Assembly (NCBI RefSeq): GCF_041521385.1
Contig: NZ_CP168006.1
Span: 2,378,373 to 2,442,372, forward strand
Length of the DNA stretch: 64,000 nucleotides
Direction of reading: 5' to 3'
DNA from: Alcaligenes faecalis
Lineage (GTDB): Bacteria > Pseudomonadota > Gammaproteobacteria > Burkholderiales > Burkholderiaceae_B
Within the stretch, counting starts at the first letter, position 1, and the number at the start of each line of letters is the position of its first letter. Shown here one piece after another: positions 56,288-64,000 of this stretch. The notes under the pieces were generated by a model. It ran no database searches. It saw nothing but the letters and a program-made list of their open reading frames with translations, and was not told the DNA's origin. A program made the translations under genes and the position numbers.

Positions 56288-57484
56288 ATGAGCTCTGATC
56301 TCGCCCTGGACACCGCCCTGCAACACACGGGTCTGGCCCCGTTCGATCCGCATACGGATGCGGCGCCGGTGGCTGTGCCCATCATGCGCACCAGCACGGT
56401 ACGCTTTCGCAATCTGGATGCCTTGGACCGTGCCCAGGCTGACAAGGCCGATCCTGAAAAACGCTCGGTCACTTACGGGCGGTCGGGTATGGATACCCAT
56501 GCCGCGCTGGAACAGGTGTTCTGTCAGTTGGAGTCTGCCACCCAGGCTTTGCTGGCACCGTCGGGTATGGCGGCGATTACTCTGGGTTTGCTGGCCTTGC
56601 TGGACTCCGGCGACCATGTGCTGATTGCCGACAGTGCTTATGGCCCGGTGCGTTATCTGGAAAAGACCGTGTTGCGTCGTATGGGGATACAGGCCACGTT
56701 CTGCGCGCCGACCCCAGAAGAAATGGCCCGTCATCTGCAAGACAACACCCGCATGGTGTACGTGGAGTCACCCGGTTCCTTGCTGATGCAGATGCTGGAC
56801 ATGCCTGCCTTGGCGCAGTTTGGCCGCCAGCACAATTTGCTGCTGGTCACCGACAACACCTGGGGCTCGGGCTATATTTATCGCCCGCTGGAATTGGGCT
56901 TTGATGTATCCATTGTGGCGGGGACCAAGTATGTAGCGGGTCACTCCGACCTGATGCTGGGGGCAGTCATGTCGGCTGACCCTGCCATCAACAAGCGCCT
57001 GCACGATAACCACTATGCCCTGGGCTTTTCTATCAGTGCTGATGACGCCTGGTTGGCATTACGCGGTGTGCGCACCTTGCCCATCCGTATGCGTGAAAGC
57101 GCCTCCAATGCACTGGCAGTGTGCCAATTTCTGGATAGCCGCCCAGAGGTCGTCCGTATTTATCACCCGGCTTGGCCGCAGGATCCTGGCCATGCCTTGT
57201 GGCAACGTGACTGCACGGGTTCCAATGGCATGCTCTCGGTACAACTGAAGCTGAACAATGCGCAAGCCCGTGTGTTTGTGGACGCCTTGACACTGTTTGG
57301 TATTGGTTTTTCCTGGGGGGGCTTTGAAAGTCTGGTGCAACTGGTAGATACGAGCTTCCTGAGCGGACACAGCTATTGGGAGCAAAGCCAGGACAGCCTG
57401 GTACGCCTGCATATCGGCCTGGAGTCCACCAAAGACTTGTGTGCTGATCTGACGCAGGCTTTTGAGAAGGCGGCGCTGGCTTAA
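56288..57484 (+). CDS. metC: cystathionine beta-lyase
   Basis: PLP enzyme of the Cys/Met gamma-family, 398 aa, cleaving cystathionine to homocysteine, pyruvate and ammonia. PLP-contact motif SVTYGRSGMDTHAALEQVFCQLESATQALLAPSGMAAI, LLVTDNTWGSGYIYRPLELGFDVSIV, and Schiff-base Lys214 in VAGTKYVAGHSD. The end FSWGGFESLV matches MetC over cystathionine gamma-synthase. ATG at 56288 is chosen by homology; the frame is open 117 bases further. No clear ribosome-binding site. Confidence 0.9.
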   Translation: MSSDLALDTALQHTGLAPFDPHTDAAPVAVPIMRTSTVRFRNLDALDRAQADKADPEKRSVTYGRSGMDTHAALEQVFCQLESATQALLAPSGMAAITLGLLALLDSGDHVLIADSAYGPVRYLEKTVLRRMGIQATFCAPTPEEMARHLQDNTRMVYVESPGSLLMQMLDMPALAQFGRQHNLLLVTDNTWGSGYIYRPLELGFDVSIVAGTKYVAGHSDLMLGAVMSADPAINKRLHDNHYALGFSISADDAWLALRGVRTLPIRMRESASNALAVCQFLDSRPEVVRIYHPAWPQDPGHALWQRDCTGSNGMLSVQLKLNNAQARVFVDALTLFGIGFSWGGFESLVQLVDTSFLSGHSYWEQSQDSLVRLHIGLESTKDLCADLTQAFEKAALA

Positions 57485-57516
57485 GCCCTTATCAAATTGT
57501 TCAAGTTACACCCACA

Positions 57517-57543
57517 CCCTGGCTTAAATGAGCCAGGGTTTTA
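57517..57543 (+). terminator. metC terminator
   Basis: CCCTGGCT and AGCCAGGG flank TAAATG, followed by TTTTATG, about 33 bases after the metC stop. Confidence 0.85.
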
Positions 57544-57620
57544 TGGATCGTGGGGTTCACTACTTTCTTGTGGGTTTTTTTACGAGCCATCAGTAGCTCA
57601 TAGATCACAAATATAGCAAC

Positions 57621-57669
57621 GCCAAGGGCCCTCAAAACCGGAGTGAATCCCGTCTTGAGGGCCCTTGGC
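57621..57669. other. long perfect hairpin downstream of dsbA
   Basis: GCCAAGGGCCCTCAA and TTGAGGGCCCTTGGC are 15-bp perfect arms with a 19-base loop, 25 bases after the dsbA stop on the minus strand. It lacks a U-tract. Probably a 3'-end structure of the dsbA transcript. Confidence 0.55.
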
Positions 57670-57693
57670 TGTATGGCGTAGCCAGACTGCTAG

Positions 57694-58335
57694 TTAGCCA
57701 TTGGTGACCATCTTCACCAGCTCTTGAGCTTTGGTGATGCTTTCGTCGTAACCATTGGCCAGTGCAGGCGAAGTCACGAACTTGCCACCCACGGCCAGGC
57801 TGGGTGTGCCCTGGATCTGGTAGGTGTTGGACAGTTCGTTGGCCTTGTTGGCCTTGGTTTGCACGCCAAAGGAGTTGAAGGTTTGCTCGAAGCGGGCCTT
57901 GTCTACGCCTTGTTTGGCAGCCCAGGCCGTAATGGTCTTGGCATCAAAAATGCGCTCACGCTTTTGGTGAATGGCTTCAAACACCTTGGGATGCAGGTCC
58001 AGTCGGTCCATGGCTTCCAGGGTGTAGTACAGCTTTTGCAGGTCAGTCATGCCGGCATTGAAGGCAACGGGCACACGGCGCAGCACGACATTGTCGGGCA
58101 GAGTTTTGGACCAGACTTCGACCTTGGGTTCCAGAATGGCGCAGTGTGGGCAGCTGTAGGAGAAGAACTCCAGCACTTCGGTTTTACCGACGCTGTCCGA
58201 GGGCTGAGCCGCAGGCAGGGTAACGTAGCCTTGGTTGGCTTGTTGAGCCAGCGCGCTGGTGGCGGGCAGCAAAGTCGCCCCTGCCAACAGACTGGCGCCG
58301 ACCAGGGATCGTACAAACAATGCGTTCAGCTTCAT
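57694..58335 (-). CDS. dsbA: periplasmic thiol:disulfide oxidoreductase
   Basis: DsbA of 213 aa. Signal peptide to about residue 30 (LPATSALA-QQ), thioredoxin fold with active site C62-P-H-C65 (FFSYSCPHCAILEP), an inserted helical domain, and the cis-Pro loop IQGTPSLAVGGKF. It introduces disulfides into exported proteins. Order argS - SPOR protein - dsbA on one strand. Confidence 0.94.
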   Translation of the reverse strand: MKLNALFVRSLVGASLLAGATLLPATSALAQQANQGYVTLPAAQPSDSVGKTEVLEFFSYSCPHCAILEPKVEVWSKTLPDNVVLRRVPVAFNAGMTDLQKLYYTLEAMDRLDLHPKVFEAIHQKRERIFDAKTITAWAAKQGVDKARFEQTFNSFGVQTKANKANELSNTYQIQGTPSLAVGGKFVTSPALANGYDESITKAQELVKMVTNG

Positions 58336-58424
58336 GAATCAATTTCCTTAATGGGGAAGATGAGGTCTATGACCTGTTCAATGGCGGAAAAGTTCACCTC
58401 GGGCCTACCCAGGGTGCAACTTGT

Positions 58425-59165
58425 TTAGGGTCGTACCACTGAGGTATCAATTTTTTCCTCGGCCAGACGGCTGCGTGCCCGGTTCATGTCGTCTATGCCC
58501 TTGAAGGGGCCCATGCGCACCCGGTTCACCGTGCTGCCATTGACCTGAGCACTTTGTACCGAGGCATTAAAGCCCAACATCAACAAGCGGGCCTTCATGG
58601 CGTCGGCGTCCGCATGGTTGCGAAATGCGCCTGCTTGCAGGTAGTAGGGGGTGGAGGTGGTGGCTGGTTTGGCCGCCGGGGGCGCGGCAGGGGCTGGTGT
58701 GGCTGGTTTGCTGCTGGCCGGTGTCGGGGTGCTGGGAGCGGCAGGTGCTGTGGCCGGAGGCGTTACTGCAGGAGCGGTAGTGCGAGCCTCTGGCTGACGG
58801 GTCGGTTCCGTACCCATGGCAGGCAAGGTGGCAATCAGGTCACCCAAGGCATCCGGAGCGGCAGGCTTGGAAGAGATGCTGGGCAGATTGGCTGGTGGCA
58901 AGGTCAAGCCGGGGATGGTGTCGCCCGGCGGTGGTGTCTGCCCGTTGGAGTTGCCATATAGCCCCCGGTTGGGGTCCAGCAAGTCTCGCCCTTCGGGCAA
59001 GGCCACGGTTGGTTTGTCCCGGCTGGCCTTGTCCACAAAGGGCATGGGTACTTTGGTGACAAACAGGGCAACGGCGACTGCCGCGCCCAGACCCAGAATC
59101 AGGCCAATCAGAATGCCGGTATAGGTACCGCCGGAACTACTGGATTTTTTACGTGCTCTTGCCAT
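58425..59165 (-). CDS. SPOR-domain cell-division-type protein (FtsN-like)
   Basis: Bitopic membrane protein of 246 aa. A basic cytoplasmic start (MARARKKSSSSGG), one helix at about residues 15-37 (YTGILIGLILGLGAAVAVALFV), a long Pro/Ala-rich periplasmic linker, and a C-terminal SPOR domain (YYLQAGAFRNHADADAMKARLLMLGFNASV ... RVRMGPFKGIDDMNRARSRL) that binds denuded septal peptidoglycan. It sits 14 bases after argS. FtsN-like function is likely but the true FtsN may be another gene. Confidence 0.9.
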   Translation of the reverse strand: MARARKKSSSSGGTYTGILIGLILGLGAAVAVALFVTKVPMPFVDKASRDKPTVALPEGRDLLDPNRGLYGNSNGQTPPPGDTIPGLTLPPANLPSISSKPAAPDALGDLIATLPAMGTEPTRQPEARTTAPAVTPPATAPAAPSTPTPASSKPATPAPAAPPAAKPATTSTPYYLQAGAFRNHADADAMKARLLMLGFNASVQSAQVNGSTVNRVRMGPFKGIDDMNRARSRLAEEKIDTSVVRP

Positions 59166-59179
59166 ATCTGCCTATGGGT

Positions 59180-60865
59180 TTACATACGTTCGGGTGCGGA
59201 CACACCCAGCAGGTTCAGACCATTGCGAATGACCTGGGCGCAGGCCTGGGCCAGACGCAGACGGGCCAGACGCAAGGTCGTGTCGTCCACGGACACGCGC
59301 TCGGCGTTGTACCAGGAATGGAAGTCCGCCGCGCAGTCGCGCAGCCAGAATGCAATGTGGTGAGGGGCCAATTCGCGCGCGGATTGGGCCAGCACATTGG
59401 GGTATTCGGACAGGCGTTGCATCAGAGCGATCTCGGTGGGGGCGGTCAGTGGGGTGATGTCGGCCTGAGGCACCTGATCCTGCAGTTCTGCCGATTGGTT
59501 CAACACAGAGTTGATACGGGCATGAGCGTACTGGATGTAGTAAACCGGGTTTTCTTCACTCTTGGACAAGGCCAGATCGATATCGAATACGAATTCGGAG
59601 TCGGCGCGGCGCTGGATCAGGAAAAAGCGCACGGCGTCCTGGCCTACCCATTCGATCAGGTCACGCAAGGTGACGTAGCTGCCTGCGCGCTTGGAAATTT
59701 TTACTTCCTGGCCATTGCGCATGACCTTGACCATCTTGTGCAGGATGTAGGCCGGGAACTCCTTGGGGATGCCCAGGCCCAAACCTTGCAGGCCAGCACG
59801 TACACGGGCAATGGTGCCGTGGTGGTCGGAGCCCTGAATATTGATGGCGTGGTGGAAGCCGCGTTCCCACTTGGCCACGTGGTAGGCCACGTCCGGCACG
59901 AAGTAGGTGTAGCCGCCTTCGGATTTGCGCATGACGCGGTCTTTGTCGTCGCCTGTGCCCAGTTCGGTGGTGCGCAGCCACAGCGCGCCGTCCAGCTCGT
60001 AGGTGTGACCGGCGTCGATCAGGGCCTGCACGGTCTTTTCTACCTTGCCGGAGGTGTACAGCGAGCTTTCCAGATAGAAGTTGTCGAACTTCAAGCCGAA
60101 TGCCTGCAAGTCCAGATCTTGTTCGCGGCGCAGGTAGGCCACGGCAAAACGGCGAATGTCTTCCAGATTGTCCAGATCACCACTGGCGGTGACGGAGGCG
60201 CCATCGGCGGCCTGAACCGTTGCACCGGCCTGGTAGTCGCGGGCGATATCCAGGATGTAGTCGCCCTTGTAGCCGTCAGCGGGGAATTGCTCGCTGTCGG
60301 GCTCGATGCCACGGGCACGGGCATGCACGCTGGTGGTCAGGTTGTCGATCTGGTTACCGGCGTCGTTGTAGTAGAACTCGCGGGTAACGTCGTAGCCTTG
60401 GGAACTGAACACGCGGCACAGCGAGTCGCCCAGCGCGGCCTGGCGGGCGTGGCCCACGTGCAAGGGGCCGGTCGGGTTGGCCGACACGAACTCCACCATC
60501 AGTTTTTCCTGGGTAGGAGCGACGTGGCCAAAGTTATCGCCTTGCTCGGCAATCGTCTTCAGGACGGCCTGATGGGTGGCCGTGGACAGACGGAAGTTGA
60601 TAAAGCCCGGGCCGGCAATCTCCGCGCCTGCCAGCAAAGCGGCGGCGTTCGGATCGGCCAACAGGGTATCGACGATTTGCTGAGCCAGCTCGCGCGGGTT
60701 ACGACCGGCGGGTTTAGCCAATTGCATGGCAATATTGCAGGCGGCATCACCGTGCGCAGCTACTTTGGGGCGCTCCAGCGTGATGTTGGGTTCAGCCTGG
60801 GGCAAGATGGCACGGACGGCAGCCTGTAGGCAGGCGATTAATTGAGATTGTTGCTCAGCAAGCAT
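59180..60865 (-). CDS. argS: arginyl-tRNA synthetase
   Basis: Class I synthetase of 561 aa. It has the N-terminal Add-1 domain, the HIGH motif as HVGHAR in [22 protein letters not shown], the KMSKS-equivalent [20 protein letters not shown], and a C-terminal DALR anticodon-binding domain ending [20 protein letters not shown] at 60865 is chosen; the frame runs open upstream into the Rhs 3' end but lacks homology there. Confidence 0.95.
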   Translation of the reverse strand: MLAEQQSQLIACLQAAVRAILPQAEPNITLERPKVAAHGDAACNIAMQLAKPAGRNPRELAQQIVDTLLADPNAAALLAGAEIAGPGFINFRLSTATHQAVLKTIAEQGDNFGHVAPTQEKLMVEFVSANPTGPLHVGHARQAALGDSLCRVFSSQGYDVTREFYYNDAGNQIDNLTTSVHARARGIEPDSEQFPADGYKGDYILDIARDYQAGATVQAADGASVTASGDLDNLEDIRRFAVAYLRREQDLDLQAFGLKFDNFYLESSLYTSGKVEKTVQALIDAGHTYELDGALWLRTTELGTGDDKDRVMRKSEGGYTYFVPDVAYHVAKWERGFHHAINIQGSDHHGTIARVRAGLQGLGLGIPKEFPAYILHKMVKVMRNGQEVKISKRAGSYVTLRDLIEWVGQDAVRFFLIQRRADSEFVFDIDLALSKSEENPVYYIQYAHARINSVLNQSAELQDQVPQADITPLTAPTEIALMQRLSEYPNVLAQSARELAPHHIAFWLRDCAADFHSWYNAERVSVDDTTLRLARLRLAQACAQVIRNGLNLLGVSAPERM

Positions 60866-60995
60866 AGGAAAGGTCTGGATTGGTAGAAAGACAACTGCGG
60901 CGTGTGGAACACGCCCCAGATGGAAGGCGCGACACTGGCCCGCCGGATAGCCCCACATGATAGCGTGATTTGACGCCAAATTCTTTTCAAGCCGC

Positions 60996-63900
60996 CTAGC
61001 GTTCCCATCCCAGGTGGCTATGTAGCCACGTATCGTAAGCATCCATGTCTACCCAGCCTACTTGATTGTCACCGCGCAGGCGCCAGTCATTAAAGCGAGT
61101 GATCATGCTTTCCAGGGTGTGGCGCACTTCCCGGCCCAAGGCAGGGTGGGAGTCCTGGTAGAGCAAGTCCTGGCCATGACCGTGATAATCAACACGGCGC
61201 ACTCCCTGGGAGGTCAGGCGCAGTCCGGGTGTACGCATGTCCTGCAGGATGGGGTGTCTGATCTGGAGATCGGTTTGGGGCAGTTCGGCCAACGTCAGGC
61301 CGGCCGCGGTGGCTTGCCAGTGCATCCAGGCCAGAGCCACTTTATCCAGATCGCTGATCTCGCCGTCCTCATCGGGGAGCACCCCGCCACCTATCTGGCT
61401 ATGGGCGCCAATAAATGGCATTTCCACCGTGTTCATGGCCTGGGCCAGGCCGCTTAAGGGAAAGAGCACGCGGTGCTCGTGCATTGCCACGGCGTGGGCA
61501 ACCCAGTTCCAGGCTTGCGAGACACCCAGCCGGTACTGGGGTGTGCTCCAACCTCCCAGCCCAAACTGGGCCACTGTATCGAACAAGCCTAAAAAGCGGG
61601 GGGTGATACAGGTGCGAATAGCGCCGCGCTGTGGATCATTCAGCACAAACCAGCCCTGCTGGACATGATCCAGAATTCGATTGGAAAAGTCTCGTGCCAG
61701 TGCCGCTCCTCTTGAAAAACCCAGCAAATCCACAGGCACAGCGCGAGGTGCTGGCCCCTGCTCCTGCATGCGGTTCAGAAAGCTGTTCCATTGCGATTCC
61801 AGAATCCGCCCTGCTCGCCACGCGGTCAGTGCATCCCAGTTCAGGGTCACGGGATCGCCCGGCCCTTCGGCGTAATGCACCGCCCCATCCTGATACAACT
61901 GCGACAGTTTCCAGACATTGCTATTAGTAATAGGAGCCTGTCGTGTGCCATCAAAGGCGAACAACAACAGGCCGGTGGGATCAATATGACGCAAGGGCTG
62001 TTGCTGGGCATAGCCTACGGCCTGGGTGTGTGGCCATGGGCCTAGAGGGTCTGCCTCCAGATACTGCCCGTGATCAGGCAGATAAGTACGCAGCAGATTG
62101 TCGTGCCAGCCGGTAGCCGATTCCGCGTACTGCCCCGGCAGGCGTAGATTGAATTCCAGGGTTTCAAGCAAGGGCTCAGCCTGTCCCAGCGGGTTCAGGT
62201 CGGCAGCCCAAACCGGCTTGGCGTGCTGATCGCTAATCAGTCGGACAGCGCCCATCAAATCACTATGCAGGTAGTACAACTGCCCTTGCCCGTCCGGCGG
62301 ATAAACAATCATGCCTACGGGCGTCAGCCCGGCATACAGATAGCGCCGGGAGATCAGTTGGCCGGGCGCAGCGGGTAAATCCAGTTCAGCCATTAATTGC
62401 TGGCCGTGAAAGAAGAAAGCGCGCTCCTGATTGCCTTGCTTGCGCCAGATGCGTTGACCAAAGGCATCGTGCCGGTACTCTACCAGCGTGGTGTTTGCTG
62501 TTTGCACGCGGCGTAAGCGACGGTTGGGGCCGTAGTCCAGATTTAAGGTGCCGACGGCTGTCGCTGTGCCGGAGGGGGAACGCTGAATAGAAGCGGCTGG
62601 CTTCGGGTAGCGAGCAGCAAGCGCACCGCTCTGGTTCCAGGCCAGCCATTGTTCTGATTCTGTCTTGCCTTGACGGAAAGCGATTAGCCGGTTTTCAGCG
62701 TCGTAGTGCAACAGCCAGTGACGGGTTTGCTGCAGTAGCGGGTACTCATGACGATCCTCCAGCACCTTGCCTTGCGTATCCAGACGGCGGGTTTGCGTCC
62801 AGACAGGCTTGCCATTCGGCTGCACTAGCATCAAATCTACCGCTTGCCCGGTGTTGTTCGCATGGCTGATCAGTTGCAGCCCATTGCCCCACGCATAGCC
62901 CACCTCTTGTCCATGGATAACGGTCTGGATTTGCCCTGTTTGCGTGATCCACTCCAGAGACTGTAAACGTCCCTGAGTATCCCAGCGGTAGCGTAGTTGT
63001 CCGCCTTCTGGCAGTGAGTGCAGTGTCAGCCTACGCAGCTCGTCGTATTCAAAGCGATCAGTCCAGCGTTGGCTGGGACTATGGTCGCGTTCCAGACGGC
63101 GTTCTTGTAATAGACCAGCCCGCAACTTGAGCCATTGCGTTTCCGTGGGATGACGAATGCGCAGCGCGCCAGGCCCGAGCCAGTTCAGCTCACTGCGTTC
63201 GGTTTCCTGGCCTTGCTGATGTTCAAGGCGGCTCAAGCGCCCCTGCTGATCGTATTGAATCTGAAGTGAGCCTGCTTTTGCATAGTCAATGCGCGTCAGC
63301 TTGCCATCCGGGTTCCAGTAGCGGGCTTCGCCTCCATGCTGGCTTGTCGCCCAGCTTTGCAAGCGTCCTTTCTCATCCAGATCCAAACGTAAGGGCCCCC
63401 AGCCGCCCTGTTGATGTTCCAGCCGTGACACGGTTCCATTGGTACGGCGCAGCGCCGTCCAGGACCCGGCTTGCAGCCAGCGTCCTTGTGGGTCGTATCG
63501 CCATTCTGTGCCATGGGTCTGACAGGTTTCACACAAACGGCTTTCCAGTTTCTGTAGTCGTTTTTGGCCTTGATAGTTACGGTAAAGGAAACGATGTTGT
63601 TCCTTGCCTACGGACCACTCACTCAGGTTCGGTCTGTAGCGTGCCGTCCAGTCCTGATTGAAGGCGTAAGAGATCAAACGGCTGACTCGGCCTTGAGCGT
63701 CGTATTCCCATTGCTGCACGGGCTGAGCCGTTTGCCCAGGCGCTTGCAGGCTGCTGCCACCTAAACGATTTGACCAAGGTGCAGGGGCCGGATGATAGAG
63801 GCGTTGCATGCCGTCCGGGCGGCTGACGCTGGCTAGCCAGATTTGTTGAGCAAGTTCTTTGAGTAGCAAGCGAAACGGCCCGGCGGGGGTTCTAATATTG

Positions 63901-64000
63901 ATGGCTGTGGCTGTGGCTGTGGCTGTGGCTGTGGCTGTGGCTGTGGCTGTGGCTGTGGCTGTGGCTGTGGCTGTGGCTGTGGCTGTGGCTGTGGCTGTGG
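60996..64000 (-). CDS. Rhs/YD-repeat polymorphic toxin with C-terminal DUF2235 (Tle1-like) lipase, 5' truncated by window
   Basis: About 1000 codons are visible and the frame continues past the right edge. From the edge inward: a (Thr-Ala)n stretch encoded by hexamer repeats, then about 580 residues of YD repeats ([36 protein letters not shown]). Next is the Rhs core end [32 protein letters not shown]. The autocleavage motif [10 protein letters not shown] (61968-61997) matches PxxxxDPxGL. The ~323-residue C-terminus beyond it is a DUF2235/Tle1-type alpha/beta hydrolase: LLFAFDGT, nucleophile GFSRGA (61704-61721), [10 protein letters not shown] and [11 protein letters not shown] (His). This predicts a phospholipase effector caged in an Rhs shell, probably type VI secreted. 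A 957-residue TTG-start reading is excluded because the frame is open upstream. No immunity gene lies before argS. Confidence 0.88.
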   Translation of the reverse strand, partial: TATATATATATATATATATATATATATATATAINIRTPAGPFRLLLKELAQQIWLASVSRPDGMQRLYHPAPAPWSNRLGGSSLQAPGQTAQPVQQWEYDAQGRVSRLISYAFNQDWTARYRPNLSEWSVGKEQHRFLYRNYQGQKRLQKLESRLCETCQTHGTEWRYDPQGRWLQAGSWTALRRTNGTVSRLEHQQGGWGPLRLDLDEKGRLQSWATSQHGGEARYWNPDGKLTRIDYAKAGSLQIQYDQQGRLSRLEHQQGQETERSELNWLGPGALRIRHPTETQWLKLRAGLLQERRLERDHSPSQRWTDRFEYDELRRLTLHSLPEGGQLRYRWDTQGRLQSLEWITQTGQIQTVIHGQEVGYAWGNGLQLISHANNTGQAVDLMLVQPNGKPVWTQTRRLDTQGKVLEDRHEYPLLQQTRHWLLHYDAENRLIAFRQGKTESEQWLAWNQSGALAARYPKPAASIQRSPSGTATAVGTLNLDYGPNRRLRRVQTANTTLVEYRHDAFGQRIWRKQGNQERAFFFHGQQLMAELDLPAAPGQLISRRYLYAGLTPVGMIVYPPDGQGQLYYLHSDLMGAVRLISDQHAKPVWAADLNPLGQAEPLLETLEFNLRLPGQYAESATGWHDNLLRTYLPDHGQYLEADPLGPWPHTQAVGYAQQQPLRHIDPTGLLLFAFDGTRQAPITNSNVWKLSQLYQDGAVHYAEGPGDPVTLNWDALTAWRAGRILESQWNSFLNRMQEQGPAPRAVPVDLLGFSRGAALARDFSNRILDHVQQGWFVLNDPQRGAIRTCITPRFLGLFDTVAQFGLGGWSTPQYRLGVSQAWNWVAHAVAMHEHRVLFPLSGLAQAMNTVEMPFIGAHSQIGGGVLPDEDGEISDLDKVALAWMHWQATAAGLTLAELPQTDLQIRHPILQDMRTPGLRLTSQGVRRVDYHGHGQDLLYQDSHPALGREVRHTLESMITRFNDWRLRGDNQVGWVDMDAYDTWLHSHLGWER
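63903..64000 (+). repeat. hexamer tandem repeat (GGCTGT)n inside the Rhs gene
   Basis: At least sixteen perfect copies reach the window edge. On the minus strand, in the Rhs frame, each unit encodes Ala-Thr, so length changes by slippage keep the frame. The array encodes a flexible low-complexity linker upstream of the YD repeats. Confidence 0.93.

Noticed and set aside
59153..60829. 558-codon plus-strand frame opposite argS
   Set aside because: Antisense of argS with Gly/Val/His-rich low-information sequence and no motifs.
63867..63869. TTG as the start of the Rhs protein
   Set aside because: The frame is open upstream through the (Thr-Ala)n tract to the window edge and Rhs proteins are normally longer, so the gene is truncated by the window.

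Overview
This 64 kb window looks like chromosomal DNA of a betaproteobacterium of the family Alcaligenaceae, probably Alcaligenes or a close relative (inference). The support is the argS - SPOR protein - dsbA order, the smg/topB neighbourhood, a liu leucine cluster that contains aceK, several TRAP and ABC uptake systems, and a dioxygenase of the 2,4'-dihydroxyacetophenone type known from Alcaligenes. It is densely coding and moderately GC-rich by eye. I see no rRNA, tRNA, CRISPR array, intact insertion sequence or prophage.

Layout. 0.4-7.8 kb: an orphan polar amino-acid ABC ATPase, panD, and a five-gene Dpp/Opp-type peptide ABC operon. 8.0-14.4 kb: an SOS-controlled dinB, then a Fur-controlled iron cell-surface signalling unit (FecI sigma, FecR, STN-type TonB receptor, secreted serine hydrolase). 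14.7-21.4 kb: an argD-family aminotransferase, an alpha/beta hydrolase, a small aromatic-catabolism islet (cupin dioxygenase and AraC regulator), a PaaI thioesterase, and a divergent TauE exporter/LysR pair. 21.6-28.9 kb: modA-modB-modD behind a ModE-like operator and without modC, malate synthase G, a gene-poor kilobase, and AMP nucleosidase. 29-38.3 kb: two TRAP transporters separated by a SET-domain protein with a lysine-rich tail and a lone acetolactate synthase large subunit. 38.4-39.2 kb: two inverted copies of a highly structured repeat on either side of a heptamer tandem array. 39.3-46.4 kb: topB, a fused DUF2157/GDYXXLXY membrane protein, smg, a second heptamer array, gluQ. 46.5-55 kb: the liu cluster (liuR-liuA-aceK-thiolase-liuB-liuD) with two LiuR-type operators. 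55-61 kb: an MBL-fold hydrolase, metC, dsbA, a SPOR protein, argS. 61-64 kb: the 3' three kilobases of an Rhs/YD-repeat gene whose C-terminal toxin is a DUF2235 (Tle1-like) lipase, open at the right edge of the window.

Physiology. The genes describe a scavenger that imports peptides, C4-type acids and molybdate, oxidises leucine/isovalerate to acetyl-CoA, and uses the glyoxylate shunt (malate synthase G; AceK controlling isocitrate dehydrogenase). It also carries regulated iron uptake and a polymorphic-toxin weapon.

The most unusual signal is the repeat pair at 38.4-39.2 kb. Its core is conserved, its internal helices change by compensatory substitutions, and its basal helices are unrelated in sequence yet each nearly perfect, which is what an unclassified structured RNA or a hairpin-dependent mobile repeat would look like.
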